Source: Steromphala cineraria (Eukaryota; Mollusca; Gastropoda; Trochida; Trochidae). From it: DNA of 64,000 nt. Below are positions 46,576 to 58,126 of the stretch, in pieces; within the stretch, counting starts at the first letter, position 1, and each line of letters opens with the position of its first letter. A model generated the notes under the pieces. It searched no databases. It was not told the origin of the DNA and was given only the letters and a program-made list of their open reading frames with translations. The position numbers were made by a program, and so were the translations under genes. The stretch is taken from NCBI GenBank assembly GCA_916613615.1, contig OU744735.1:39071468-39135467 (forward strand), written 5' to 3'.

Positions 46576-47523
46576 TTCTTTTTATTTTGTCCTTTTTATC
46601 ATTCCAAATAAACTTAAAAAAGGATTGTTCAAGAGTTTTGATAAAGTCATCTGGGGGACTAGGTAATGAACTGAAAATATGTACAAGTTTAGAAAGGGAT
46701 ATGGTCTTAATGACAGTGATCTTTCCAATTAAAGTTAGATTTCTTTTTCTCCATACTGCTAATAATCTATTTATTTCTTCTATTCTCTTTCTTGTATTGA
46801 TTACCCATAAATCCTCAAGGGTTGGAGTGAATTTAATTCCTAAAACCTCAAATTCTCCATTGTACCATTCAATTTTCAAATCAGAACATAGCTTGTTTAC
46901 ATTGCCTGCCATTGAGCCAATCCAAATTGCTTTAGTCTTATCTATATTCATTTTTAGACCTGACATCTTATAGAATAAATTGAGAGTTTCAATAGCTGCA
47001 TATAAACTGTCTTCAGTACCGTCTAGAAATAAGTCTGTATCATCTGCATATTGACCTAATATATATTCTTCGTCATCAATAACTATACCTTTAATCTTAT
47101 CATTCTTTTTTATCATACAACCTAGGATTTCAGCTACAAAGAGGAAGAGGTAGGGTGACAAAGGGTCACCTTGTCTACAGCCCCTTTCATTATTAAAAAA
47201 TTCAGATAAATAAGCATTTTGTATCACACAAGAGGTTGTTTGATATGTAAGAGAGTTAATCCATTGTATCATTTGTGGACCAAAACCAAATTTTTTAAGA
47301 ATTATATTAATAAAATATTTTGAGACTGTATCAAAGGCTTTTTCAAAGTCAATTAAAATAAGTAATCCAGGGATTTTCTTAGCCTTTCTTTCAAACATGA
47401 TATCATATAATAGTCTTGTGTTTTCACTAATAGTTCTACCTGGGATGAAACCGGTTTGATTCCCATTAATAAGTGTGTCCAAAGTTTTTTTTAAACGATT
47501 TGCTATACAAGTACTTATTATTT
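46576..47523 (-). pseudogene. LINE ORF2 reverse transcriptase (L1/Tx1 type), 5'-truncated
   Basis: About 315 codons of reverse transcriptase, which copies the element's RNA into DNA at the target site. In order: K-I-I-S...A-N-R-L-K-K; G-F-I-P-G-R-T-I-S-E-N; I-D-F-E-K-A-F-D-T-V (first catalytic Asp); G-C-R-Q-G-D-P-L-S-P-Y; Q-Y-A-D-D-T-D-L-F (catalytic YADD); S-G-L-K-M-N and V-L-G-I-K-F; then the thumb (L-I-G-K-I-T-V-I-K). The catalytic residues are intact. The start is lost to 5' truncation: the residues upstream of H-K-I-I-S are read from flanking poly(T) and host sequence. The end is lost at the nested insertion. The clade is inferred from 'RQGDPLSPYLF' with an Asn-rich following loop and from the zinc-binding C-terminus. 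Confidence 0.9.
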
Positions 47524-48009
47524 TATGACTAAAAAAAAAAAAAAAAGAAGAAAAAAAAAAAAAGTTATTCGATGTTAAATTTCTTTGAAATATACATCTC
47601 AGCTTCACCAAATTTTCTACACATGTCAATCATGATTTTGGATATGCCCTTTGAACGTTAAACAATATGTGAATTTTCTTTTCTGTGTTTTTTAAACATG
47701 ACTAGCAAAGTGACTCAAAATATCAAAAGATCAACCACTATTCCTAGATGTACCCTTTTAATGGTAAAATCTATTAATGAAGATAGTTTTGTGGTTTCAG
47801 TTCAAAGGAGACTTACACAATGACTTACCTTTAAAACTGTATACTAAACTATCATACAACATTAAACAATGTTTATCAATTCTACTGTTTGAAATTCGTT
47901 GAACAAAGTTGGAAGCGGGGCTATGTGAACTCTGCTCAGTTTCTTACTTGTTGATTAAAGTAATCCAAAAATATGTTTATTGTTGTGAGGGTAATATTTG
48001 TATGCCACT

Positions 48010-48262
48010 ATTTTGGCATTCTCTCCCCACAGAGGCAGATCAAGTCATGAAATATCAATACAGCCTCTGTTCTATTATGCCGACTTTGTGGGATAAAATG
48101 GGAGATGCCTGATGGAGAAAATCAAAGTTATATTTATTATTTGTGTAATCAGCGAATTATTTTGTGCCGGGCAAAACTACCAGAACGCACGGATTTCGGC
48201 TAGTTAGAACAGAGGTTGTATCAACATTTCATGACTTCATTATGTGGGGAGAGAGTGCTATA
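48010..48262. repeat. Imperfect hairpin inside the 5.7 kb element
   Basis: 'CTCTCCCCACA' with 'AAGTCATGAAAT' and 'CCTCTGTTCTA' on the left (48,020-48,080) is mirrored by 'TAGAACAGAGG', 'ATTTCATGACTT' and 'TGTGGGGAGAG' on the right (48,205-48,257). Arms are ~65 bp with mismatches, around a ~110-bp loop. Probably a small MITE. Confidence 0.65.
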
Positions 48263-49373
48263 CTGGTACTTTATAAGATATCAAGTTGAATATCAAATGA
48301 ATAAAAAATGAGATTTTTATGATGACTGGCTCTTGCTTTTATATTTGAAAGTGAGAAGCACAACCACGTAATTTGTAAACGTTACCAAATCAGGTTAAGT
48401 ACATTTAAGTGAATGTAACTTAAAACTGAATAAACTTTCCACGAAACTAAATCCTAAATTTATTTTGGTATATAATATCGCAATGAAGAAAATGTATGCA
48501 TTTTTTTGATATTTTCACTCTTACTTAAAGTGGTTTACAAAATAAATATATGTCAAAATCGGTGAGGTAGGAAGAGTATTGCATTCATTGCTACTTGTAT
48601 GGCATTAAAGTTCAAAGGTATTTTACATATATACACCAAACTATACATAGTTATCGCTTCAATTTCGAATAATCACTAACATTTATCGTTGATAAGAATA
48701 TTCAATGCAGTCTTACATTTACTGTCATTTAAGTTGAATATTTGTGTTTGATTTTTGATGTCCATTTTATATAAAATTCAACAATGGTCAAGCTAGCAAT
48801 ATCTGGAATGAAGATATGCTTTAAATGTAAATTGGCCAGTTATTCTGTCATTTAGGTATTTGTTTCGGTTAGGCAGGTCAGCCGCTTACATCAAGTAAAC
48901 TTGTTCCTTTCTCATGCCTGTTGCAGAATCAGTGCGCGCCGGTCTAATGTTTGCTTTAACGAATCAAGCATAGCATATCATTTTTGGCACACATCCCCCG
49001 TCAATGCGAAATCATGTACATTGCAATCGTGTAAAACTCGAAATGCAAAAGTCTGTTTTAAAAAGCTGATTTTACAACTCTTTATTTTCCATTTTCAATT
49101 TTCCATTTTCCATATGTGAAACGTAACTTACAGCATTGCTTATTGTGAATATTACTCTTATTCAAAATAGAAAATCCGGTTTTGTCTTTTGACATTTCTT
49201 GAATTTCAAAATTGTAAAGTTGAGAACAGCAAGTTGAGTTTTACAGGATTGAAATGTTAGTTTTGCACGCTTGGACTTGTCTTTTCGAGAATTGCATGGT
49301 TGAGAACGACATGTTACATCTTGCGAGTTACGATTGTACATGAATTCATTTTTGGCACACATCCCCTTCCATA

Positions 49374-49379
49374 GAATAC
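49374..49379. repeat. Target-site duplication, right (GAATAC)
   Basis: Direct copy of 43,648-43,653, immediately outside the right end of the 5.7 kb element. Confidence 0.75.
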
Positions 49380-50555
49380 GTGTTGGGCTGAAGCTGCGGT
49401 AGTCAGTTCCTTCATTTACAAAGTTTTTTGTTTAGTTCATTATCTTGGAAATAACTTTAACATGTAACCTACACAGGTGATAGCTGGACGATGTGTGCAG
49501 TGTGGAGTCATTATAGTGGTTTATAGATATTATATGCTAAAATCCTTTATTCCATCTATCATAAGAAATTTTGTTTTATTAAGCATAATCTTGTTTTGTT
49601 ATTATAAGTTAGTAATAAAGACTGTTGTATGTACAAAAATGAAATTATCTTAAATTATGAAGCACATTAATGCAGTGCATTCTATGGAGAAGAAACTCCG
49701 TTTTGAAAGTGAAAGCAAATGATAAGACCACTTCCGGTAAAGGAACCCCTTTTCTCACTTCCATCTGCTATGACCCCATGCCCTCTGCTGGTAGAGTCTT
49801 GATGCACGACATTCTACAAACAATCTAAGTAATCAAGGCATTGATAATAAAATCTGGTTATTTAATTCAATGTGTTAAGATAATATATTAATCCAACCCC
49901 TCTTTAAACAAGGTTTTGATTCGAATACTAAATTCGTAACCGTTTGAAGCGGTACAGAGAAACCTGGAACATAAGAAATAGTTCTCCGTGTATCAGAAAT
50001 TGAGAATAAGGAACATGTTTCTGCTACTGCCTATCTAGTTATGAAATAGGAAAACAAACCCATAGGATCTAACCATGCATGTGAAGTAATAACCTTCAGG
50101 AACATTTTCACAAGAAATTATCTGTATTGTGAAGGTCAAGGAAGTCAATTTTCTATTTCACACTTACCAGTTAGCACATTCAACAGACAGACACTGAATT
50201 TAAAGATAATCTGGTTGCTCATAATATTCGTGTTTTCATATAATATTACAGAAAAAATCTTATTCAATAAGGTTATACATTTTTGAAAACGGTCATAGTC
50301 ATTGGTACATTGTGTAGTGAAGATGTAACGTTGTTAGTCTGTAGCCTATAATGCAAACTTGCTTAATAGAAATAGAAATAGAAATTCACTAAATAAATTC
50401 AATACATTACCTACATGTAAGCCTATTGAGAAACACTTTATAAACACTTGACCCTGTAATGGCATGTTGAACTCATCTCTACAAATCCGAGCTCAACCAA
50501 GTAACTCAGGTTGCCTATGTAGTTATATTGAAGTTGGCTGCTGATAAAACAGTGC
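49380..50555. other. No recognised gene
   Basis: AT-rich, short ORFs only. Nothing supported. Confidence 0.5.
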
Positions 50556-50690
50556 GTCTGTCTGTATCGACCAGATAATTGCAGATGGAAATGAGAAAAT
50601 TGCTACTCTGTGTACCGGACAAGTTGTCTAGCAAGCTGTTAGATCCCGCTCATATCAGAGGTTTATACAATTGGCGTCCACCCACGTTCA
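50556..50690. repeat. Unoccupied homologue of the foldback insertion site
   Basis: 'CTGTATCGACC', 'GAAATGAGAAAATTGCTACT' and 'TGTCT' match the left flank of the foldback element (11,220-11,295), and 'CAATTGGCGTCCACCC' matches its right flank (~19,100-19,115). From GTCT to GCGTCCACC the distance here equals, within one base, the distance in the flanks after removing the element and one copy of CAATTTCTC. It is therefore a diverged paralogue without the insertion. Confidence 0.7.
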
Positions 50691-53600
50691 TTTCCTTGTT
50701 AAAGATAGGAGTTTGGCTTTTCTGCATTGGAACATTTGTTAGTTGTCGGTGTAATATCTCTGCACTGGTAATGTCTCTTTTAAGCCGAAACCATAATGTT
50801 GTAACTGGTATATGCGTAAAACAATGTTCTATTTTAAGTATAATTCAATATGTTAGGTAAATAACGCTCATCAGCCTGAGTTGAACAAGCTTGATACTGA
50901 CAATGTACAATTTGCATATAATTTTCTGATTGGTTTACTTACAATTTCCCTTTTTTACAATGAGAAGGTAGGTGGCATTACTGATACTTTGACTGAACGT
51001 TGTTCAGGTATTTAAATGGGAATGGTAAAAACGAATCATCCTGACACAGAAATGGCAACTTGACATTTACATTGTTGAAAAATTCATATCCAGAAGAAAC
51101 AATAGAATTGATAAATTTGTTGACAAATGGTGTCCATTATTCCCAATATTACAATACTAAGGCTTAACTTATTTTGATTCAAACCCTGTACCTAAGGATT
51201 ACTTTATTGATTGCCCATTACCGTTTGATCTGTTATATTCTATTATGTATGCATGTATTGCTGAAATGTTTATAAAACTGGGAACAAATAAAAAATACAA
51301 AAAAAACCTTGTTGTCTTGCTTGTAGCAAGGAGAAAATGACATATCATTAAATATAATAACAGCTACAGAAAGTAACTTATGTATTTCTTTAATACACAT
51401 GACATCTCACTTAATATATTATTGGCATAAATTTACTGTTATCATGATCAATTCTATCAACGAGTTGTCTGTCATGCAGACAGTTTCCACGATCTGCTAG
51501 AAGGGGGTCTCCTTATAACTGCGATACGTGGTTTTGGCAGCAATTTGGGGGGCTGGTAAAGGGTGTAGCCTTATACCAAGTAATATATGATAATCTAAAA
51601 ATGGTGTGATCATCATGTTGAAGGAACCCCACTACTGAATGACATTTAATGATATAGTACTCCTCTGAAGTAGCTCGTGCCGTGGTATCGGAATCATATA
51701 CAGTTGAACAGTAGTCTCTGAATCTAACATTATTGCTTTGATCAAGCTTTCAGGGCTGCAAAGTGGTTATAAAATGCCAATAACCCAATGACAATCAATG
51801 AAAGACGCTGCAAAACGAGCTAATCAATAAACAAATCGAAGTTATTTGCCTTATCATTATTCTGATCACGTGTTCTCCAATGAAGCATGAAGAGGCACTG
51901 CATTGATACTCAGCCGGTAATGATCTCTTGTCCTCAAAGACGATCTAGTTTCTTTCATAAAGTATTTGCAAAAGTGATCTGGAGAAACAATTAAAAGGAA
52001 AGTGATTTTCCAAAGACAACAGCTTTTAACAATGCCATGATCCCTTTGATTTTGAACGGGAAAAAATCAAAAAATCTATTTGTAACACTGAATGAAGTGG
52101 AATGGAATTTTAACATTATCCTCCTGTAATCCATTCTGTAATTCAATCAAGTCTAAACATTGTATTGTAAAACAAGCGGAAAACCTTTCCATGAAATAAT
52201 CCGTTCTTCAAATAACTGTAGGAAAAACATTGGAAAGGTGAAAGCAAATGACAAATGTTAAAGCTTTTCTCATGATGTAAAAATTGATGATTCGATCGGT
52301 GTATTGATCGTGGAAAAAAAAAAAGTATATATATATATCTTTTCACTGGGAATATCATACCATTAGTGTCGTAGTCAATATTTGATAAATAGAAATAAAC
52401 TACCTTCCAAAATTTAATCTTGATCCATGTATAAATATCATCAAAATGTTACACAAAATGTCTGCCTTTGGACACGCAAACGTCAGAGGTAAGCTAAAGG
52501 ATATACAGTAAGTTCTTTATTTAACAATTATGAACTGCGAATTTCGAGCTCAGTGTAATGAAGTCAAGGACCTTTGTTATTTAGACAAGCATGAATAGAA
52601 CGAAATGGTTCTCTTGCAGCAACACCTAGATTACACGTTATAGCGGTTAAACATGTTTGTCTCAAGATTAGATGTTAATTAACGAGAAAAATACTAAAAT
52701 AGGCAATCAAACGATTTATTTTATCATTGTTCTTATTTCATACATTTAATACCTGTGATTGCTTATTGCAAAAGTAACTGATTTGACATGTTAACATGGA
52801 TTTACATAAAAACTTCGAACTGCTAATGTCATAATGAGAAATGGTTACCTTAAGATTTATCAAATGGAGGGGTCTTTCCATGTATATACACAGTCTAATA
52901 GAAGACATTGAATCTAAAATAATGACTTTGGTAGTTCGACTGTGAAGCGGTACAAACCGCCCTTGATGTAATGAGTCGATGTCAGGCACTACAGATATGA
53001 AATAAAGTCGAACTTATTCTTTTATGACAATCATAAGTAAATGAAATAATTTCTAACTTTACCCCAATAACTTAAACCTGACCAAAAGTCTTAACCATTT
53101 AAAGGCAACGAATACCAACTATTTTGTTTTAAATTCCCCCTGGAAAAATGTCCAATGTAGAATCCTGTTATTTGTGTGTGACAAAATTTAAGTAATGAAT
53201 AAAGCTGCATCAACTGCCGATCACCATCAACACAAGTGGATCTGTTTTCCATGAGCAAATCACCAAGTGCATTTTTCCTTTCAAGTTGAAAATTCAATAA
53301 GTGAACTTTGCCACATCTTTAATAATTCTTGTGATCGAGTTGACAGCAATCTTTTTATTGAGCTACAAATTGAATAAAGATCATCCAGTGGCACATACAA
53401 ACACCAAAAGGACTGAATAGAGACCATCGAGCATAACATACAAACAACGTCACGACTTTGACTTCTTTTATTTATTGAACATTATTGGAACATAAAAAGG
53501 AGCTGTAATCTGTTCAATTTTTACAAGTGGCATGCCTAGCAAAATTCGCAGGAGAGAGATGCCTCATGCTCTAAAGTAGTAGTGAAAGGGGAGGAAGAGT

Positions 53601-54303
53601 GAAGGAAGTAATATACTCTGGGAACCTCTATATCATTTGGGTCAACCTATATCTTAGCAAGATGGCAAGTCTAACAAACATTTTTTATTAGTTGTGTTTA
53701 TAATGCATCATTTCGTTGCAAAACGAGTCACTATCGAAGCAATGGCTAATTAAGGATAGCTGATTTTATTTTGTATTCAAATTGACCAAAACACTTATAA
53801 TTATATCTGAAAACTTTAATTGTATTGCTGTTCTTTCATAATTGGCTTATATATAAGGAGTCAACGCATGATTCTACACCAGGACACTATAAATCAAAGT
53901 CAAAGGTGAAAATTGGGAGGTTCTCTACATTTTACTGATAAAGCTGTGTTGGCAAGACTGATGAATCTGTGATTACTTCATTGATTGACGACTAGTGGGG
54001 TTTAAATGTTAATCTGCAGGTCATTTAATCCTTTTGAATCCTTATTAACCCTAACGAAAATAAATTTTCTAATTGTCTGCATCTATTTGAAGGCTAATAT
54101 GTTGTGTGGCATTTCACGTATTTATGGTACAAATTCTTAAAAAAGAAGAGGGCCAAAAATGCCTGAAAATGGAAAAGAAACTGTTAAACTAAAAAATACC
54201 CGGCATAAATTGTACTCCAAAGCAATTCATAAATGTTTTCACTCCTTCATTATTAGCGGCTCTTCATAATTCTCTACTTATATAACTTTTGCTATCGCAC
54301 TTT
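50691..54303. other. No recognised gene
   Basis: AT-rich interval with short random ORFs and a short (TA)n run near 52,325. I see no gene, RNA or repeat I can support up to the start of duplication copy B. Confidence 0.5.
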
Positions 54304-57300
54304 ATCACAAATACGATCATAAAATGTGATAACAACTCGCCACTATTGCAAAACGTGAAAGCAAAAGTTAAACGACACTAGCTTTCACTACGCTTGACAA
54401 GTCACGTGTTTTAACGTCAAGTAAGCTGACGTCATAAAGCTATGAAGTAATGACTTTAATTTTCAACTGGCGACTCTCGAATCATGTGTGTGAATTGAAA
54501 AGACTGTTGTTCCAATGACCATAATGAAATTTTTTTAATATACTACCTTTCCGTGACCGCCTGGGTACGAAACCGTTTTTCATTCATAATCATATCCCCT
54601 CATACTTAAGCAATTTTATTCACCTAGCCTATTAATGACCCTCTTTCAACTTTTTAACATGACGATTTAAGGCATAGATGCAATTCACAAATATTGAGGC
54701 AAAGCAGACACATCAACAAACGTTCTCACTATCATAAATTACATTATGTCCATTGTCCTGCAATCCTAAATATTAGTAGAATAAAACTGCCAAGTTAAAA
54801 CATTCACGAGGGTTAATTATCACATAAACATTTATTATTTTAGCAGCAAATACACATGAATGGTTATATGAATGCAAATATACTCAATGATACAAATGTG
54901 ATTCAAATCACTGGATTGAGAGTAATATCAGTTCTTAGAAGATTTCATGGTTCTCTAAGCAAATCATCTTCAACCACCATCTATCAGAAGCTGACCAAGT
55001 CAATAAAGGCAGTCTTTTACATCGGGATGATTTAACGTCAGGGACAAGACTCTTGAAACCAATAATTAGTTTATCGATCAGCACCTGTGAAAGGGCCAAT
55101 GTTTGAACCACAGAGAACAATTTTCCATCTCAGAGCACTGGGTTAACTCTTGGTCCAGTGGAATAAAATACACATACATCGGTACTGAATGAACAATAAA
55201 TAATTACCCTGATTCCCTACATTTTGTGCTCTTCTGTGCCCTTACACTACAAACTCAGTACTCAGATGTACTTACAACCCATGTCACTTAGATTCTGTAG
55301 TAACTTGAGATTTGAACCCCATTTATTACAGATGCTTTCATGTTTATACTTGCTGATAATGATGAACTAGGGAGAGGGGTGCAACTTACCATAATGCATT
55401 TGAACTTCCGGGGATTGTACATTGTAGCAAAAAAAATGAGTAATCATAATTATCATTAATCATGTGGATTTTCATTTGACATTGATTTTCAGTGTTTCCT
55501 ATCATGAATAAAACTTGCTCTGAATAAACTATTATCAAGTTAAAATAGAGTTACATGAAACTTGTCAGCCATTGTAATCTGGAAAAAGGTAAATTAACAT
55601 TTAATACAAAATAAAATGTTTTATCGTTATTTATGATTTTGGATAGACGTTAAAACGCAACTGTTAAATAGTTTTCTCTTAGTATTAATCAAATTAAAGA
55701 AATAGCTTTGTATATGGAAAATGGGCATTACGATTGCTTACAAACATGTGCATTGATATCATTGAGGAAAGGGAAGTGAAAATCAATATTTGAGTTTATC
55801 GTATGATCATTTATAAGTAGCTCTCTCATATATCTAATATGAATGATCAATAGTTCAAACTAGAGAAAATAATTTGAATGCTGAAATGGCGTGCACGTGG
55901 TATGCTTTTCGAAGTAGGACGTCACTTTTGAAGAAAATTAAGAATGTCAAGATAGCCCAATATCAAATTCAAGCTTAAAATTTGAATGTGGAAGTATATT
56001 ACATACAATGGCAAGCAAAATGTCACCAACAGATTAGAGTCGTTTTTGACTATATAATCAACTAAGAAAAGACCGTAGCAAGCTTATACATAGTTTTAAA
56101 TATGAGGCTATTTTAGATATAAGTGATTTTCATATGATATCTCCTTAAAAATAAGTTGAAACTTCCGAATGCAATGTTAAAACACAATGCAATTCACACA
56201 AAATTAAAAAAAGCAAAAATGAAGATCGTACGTGCCAGATAAGCTGATTACCTCTCCCCACTTGGATCAATATCGGGCCTTAACTGATTCTGATATATGG
56301 GGGATTGCTAAAATAATGGTAAAGAGGAGAAATCGTGATAGACGAACATTAATAGGAAGCCAATCGCTCACCCTTAGTTGTGGGGCGTCTGACTTTGATG
56401 AACAAACCACAGTCAGTAAATTAAGTAAAATATGTAAATAGTACATTCATTTAGCATCTTAACAAACAATTAACAAACATTTCCTTATAACTATAATATT
56501 TCCTCAGCTATGATATTGTAATGCTTACAGGATTCGGCGATTGATAAAAAGGCTGATGAACAAACATCAGCAAATTGACTAAAATATGTTAATAATACAT
56601 TCATTCAGCTTCTTAACAAACAATTAACAAACATTTACTTAGCTATATCATTATGCTTACAGGATTCGGCGATTTATAAAAAGGCATGGCATTACTTATC
56701 TAAGAGACCAATAAATAGTCCCGTTATCACAATATAGAAAATAGCTTATCATGTTTCAAAGAGAGAAAGTAAATATGAATAGGAATGCGTGATATTATCG
56801 GTATAAAGGTACATCGGTATACAGTATTGCAATACAGGAACATCGTAGATATCGTAACACACCTCTGAGAATTGGGCAAACAATAGGATATGATTTTAAA
56901 GAAAGTGTTAACTCGGGTGGATAAGTTTATAACAATCTATTGTCAATCTCTCTTTCCCAAACAGACAGCTGAGCAATTACCGCTGTTCTCGTTGCTGTTA
57001 TTGGTCTAGAGAGCATGCACAATATTACATTTCAATTTTGAAAAGTACAAATATTGAAATTTGTATCCCAATACGCTTTTCTGTGTTGAATGTTTTTACA
57101 ATGCAAGAATACTAAACGATTTCCAGCTTTAGTAATGAAAAAGATCTAAATATATGTTCGCTACCAAGACATCAATAAAAAAACTTTCAAACATTTCCCC
57201 AAAGTGTTGTAAGGTTGCAAAGAGAAGCATCCTAATACCACAGACAAATAAATAGCGCGAGTTGAACAAATTAGTTTTGAAATGTGCCACGAAAGAATCG

Positions 57301-57399
57301 ATACCATGTCTAAGTCATATCAACAACCACTCATAGTGCTTGGTGTCGAAAGAAAGCTGGTCCGGTAAAACGTTTTATTGTTTATTTTCAAGATGAAAC

Positions 57400-57584
57400 T
57401 GTAACCGGGTCTTTCCGGGGCAAGAAGCAACAACCAACAAGGGGTCACAGGTGCGAGGATTTATTCGTCTCGTGCTAAGCTAGCACACTATGGATATAAG
57501 ACACCCTGCAAAACACAATTGCATAAATATAAAATCTATCACAACATTGCATAAACATACATAAAATATATTGCTCACTCATCA
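57400..57584 (+). mobile_element. LTR-like insertion in copy B
   Basis: A 185-bp block, TGTAACCGGG...CTCATCA, present in copy B but absent at the matching site of copy A (GATGAAAC then CATGCACTG). It starts TG and ends CA and is followed by AAC, which also precedes it, so a short target duplication is possible. Its GC content is above the surroundings. It could be a short solo LTR or LTR fragment; the family is unknown and a few extra bases remain on the right. Confidence 0.5.
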
Positions 57585-57762
57585 AACCATAAAACATGCA
57601 CTGACATTTTGTCCTTGGTAAGTTGAATGCCATTGGGCCAATAACTGATTTAATAATTTTATCTCAACTATATGTATGACCTTTGGATAAGATGGATATT
57701 GAAACATGCCCAATGGGAAAATCACCAGGACAATACAAGTATTTTCAGAGCGTTCCGGTTCT

Positions 57763-58126
57763 TTAAAGGGGCAGTAGCACGTTTTTTTTATTATTCTATA
57801 TCTTAAATTTGTCACTGAGAATTGTACGTTGAAGCTGGATGTCTTAAGCTTAAAGTGTCAAAAAATCTCATTACACAAACCAATCATCCATAGTTAAAGA
57901 ACAAGTAATCAGGTTTGACACAAAGTCCATTGGCTGCCATTTTTTGGGAACACCTTTAATTTATGTCGTGTAAGAAAAAGGAATCGCATGGCTCAACTTT
58001 ACATTGTATATTTCATTTATTACTGCTTCATTAGTTTTAATACATTGTCTTTCAATTGGAACCATTATTTTTCATTTTTCTGACATCGCCTTATATTCCC
58101 CTTAAAACGTGTTACTGCCCCTTTAA
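57763..58126 (+). mobile_element. T2/Kolobok-like MITE, copy 5
   Basis: A 364-bp TTAAAGGGGCAG family member, orthologous in position to copy 2 in duplication copy A (the shared right flank continues 'AAGCTCACTTT' in both). It lacks the nested hairpin insertion. Confidence 0.85.

Larger units (their letters stand above)
44416..47523 (-). mobile_element. L1/Tx1-like LINE, 5'-truncated and interrupted
   Basis: A minus-strand non-LTR retrotransposon with its A-rich 3' tail at 44,416-44,460. The 13-bp TATGACTAAAAAA is present at both ends (44,403-44,415 and 47,524-47,536), which fits a target-primed insertion. The 5' end is truncated inside the reverse transcriptase, so the endonuclease and ORF1 are missing. 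It lies inside the 5.7 kb inverted-repeat element and is itself interrupted by 45,739-46,571. Confidence 0.88.
43654..49373. mobile_element. 5.7 kb element with ~558-bp terminal inverted repeats
   Basis: Left arm 43,654-44,211 and right arm 48,815-49,373 are reverse complements at roughly 95% identity. They start TATGGAAGGGGATGTGTGCC at both ends and are flanked by a GAATAC duplication. Each arm carries a second internal copy of its terminal motif (GGGGATGTGTGCCAAAAATG; ~44,027 on the left). Without the nested LINE the element would be about 2.6 kb. Its internal DNA (44,212-44,402 and 47,537-48,814) has no transposase I recognise. A 6-bp duplication with long inverted ends occurs in Polintons and in a few DNA transposon superfamilies, but the ends do not match any I know, so the family is left open. 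Confidence 0.82.
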
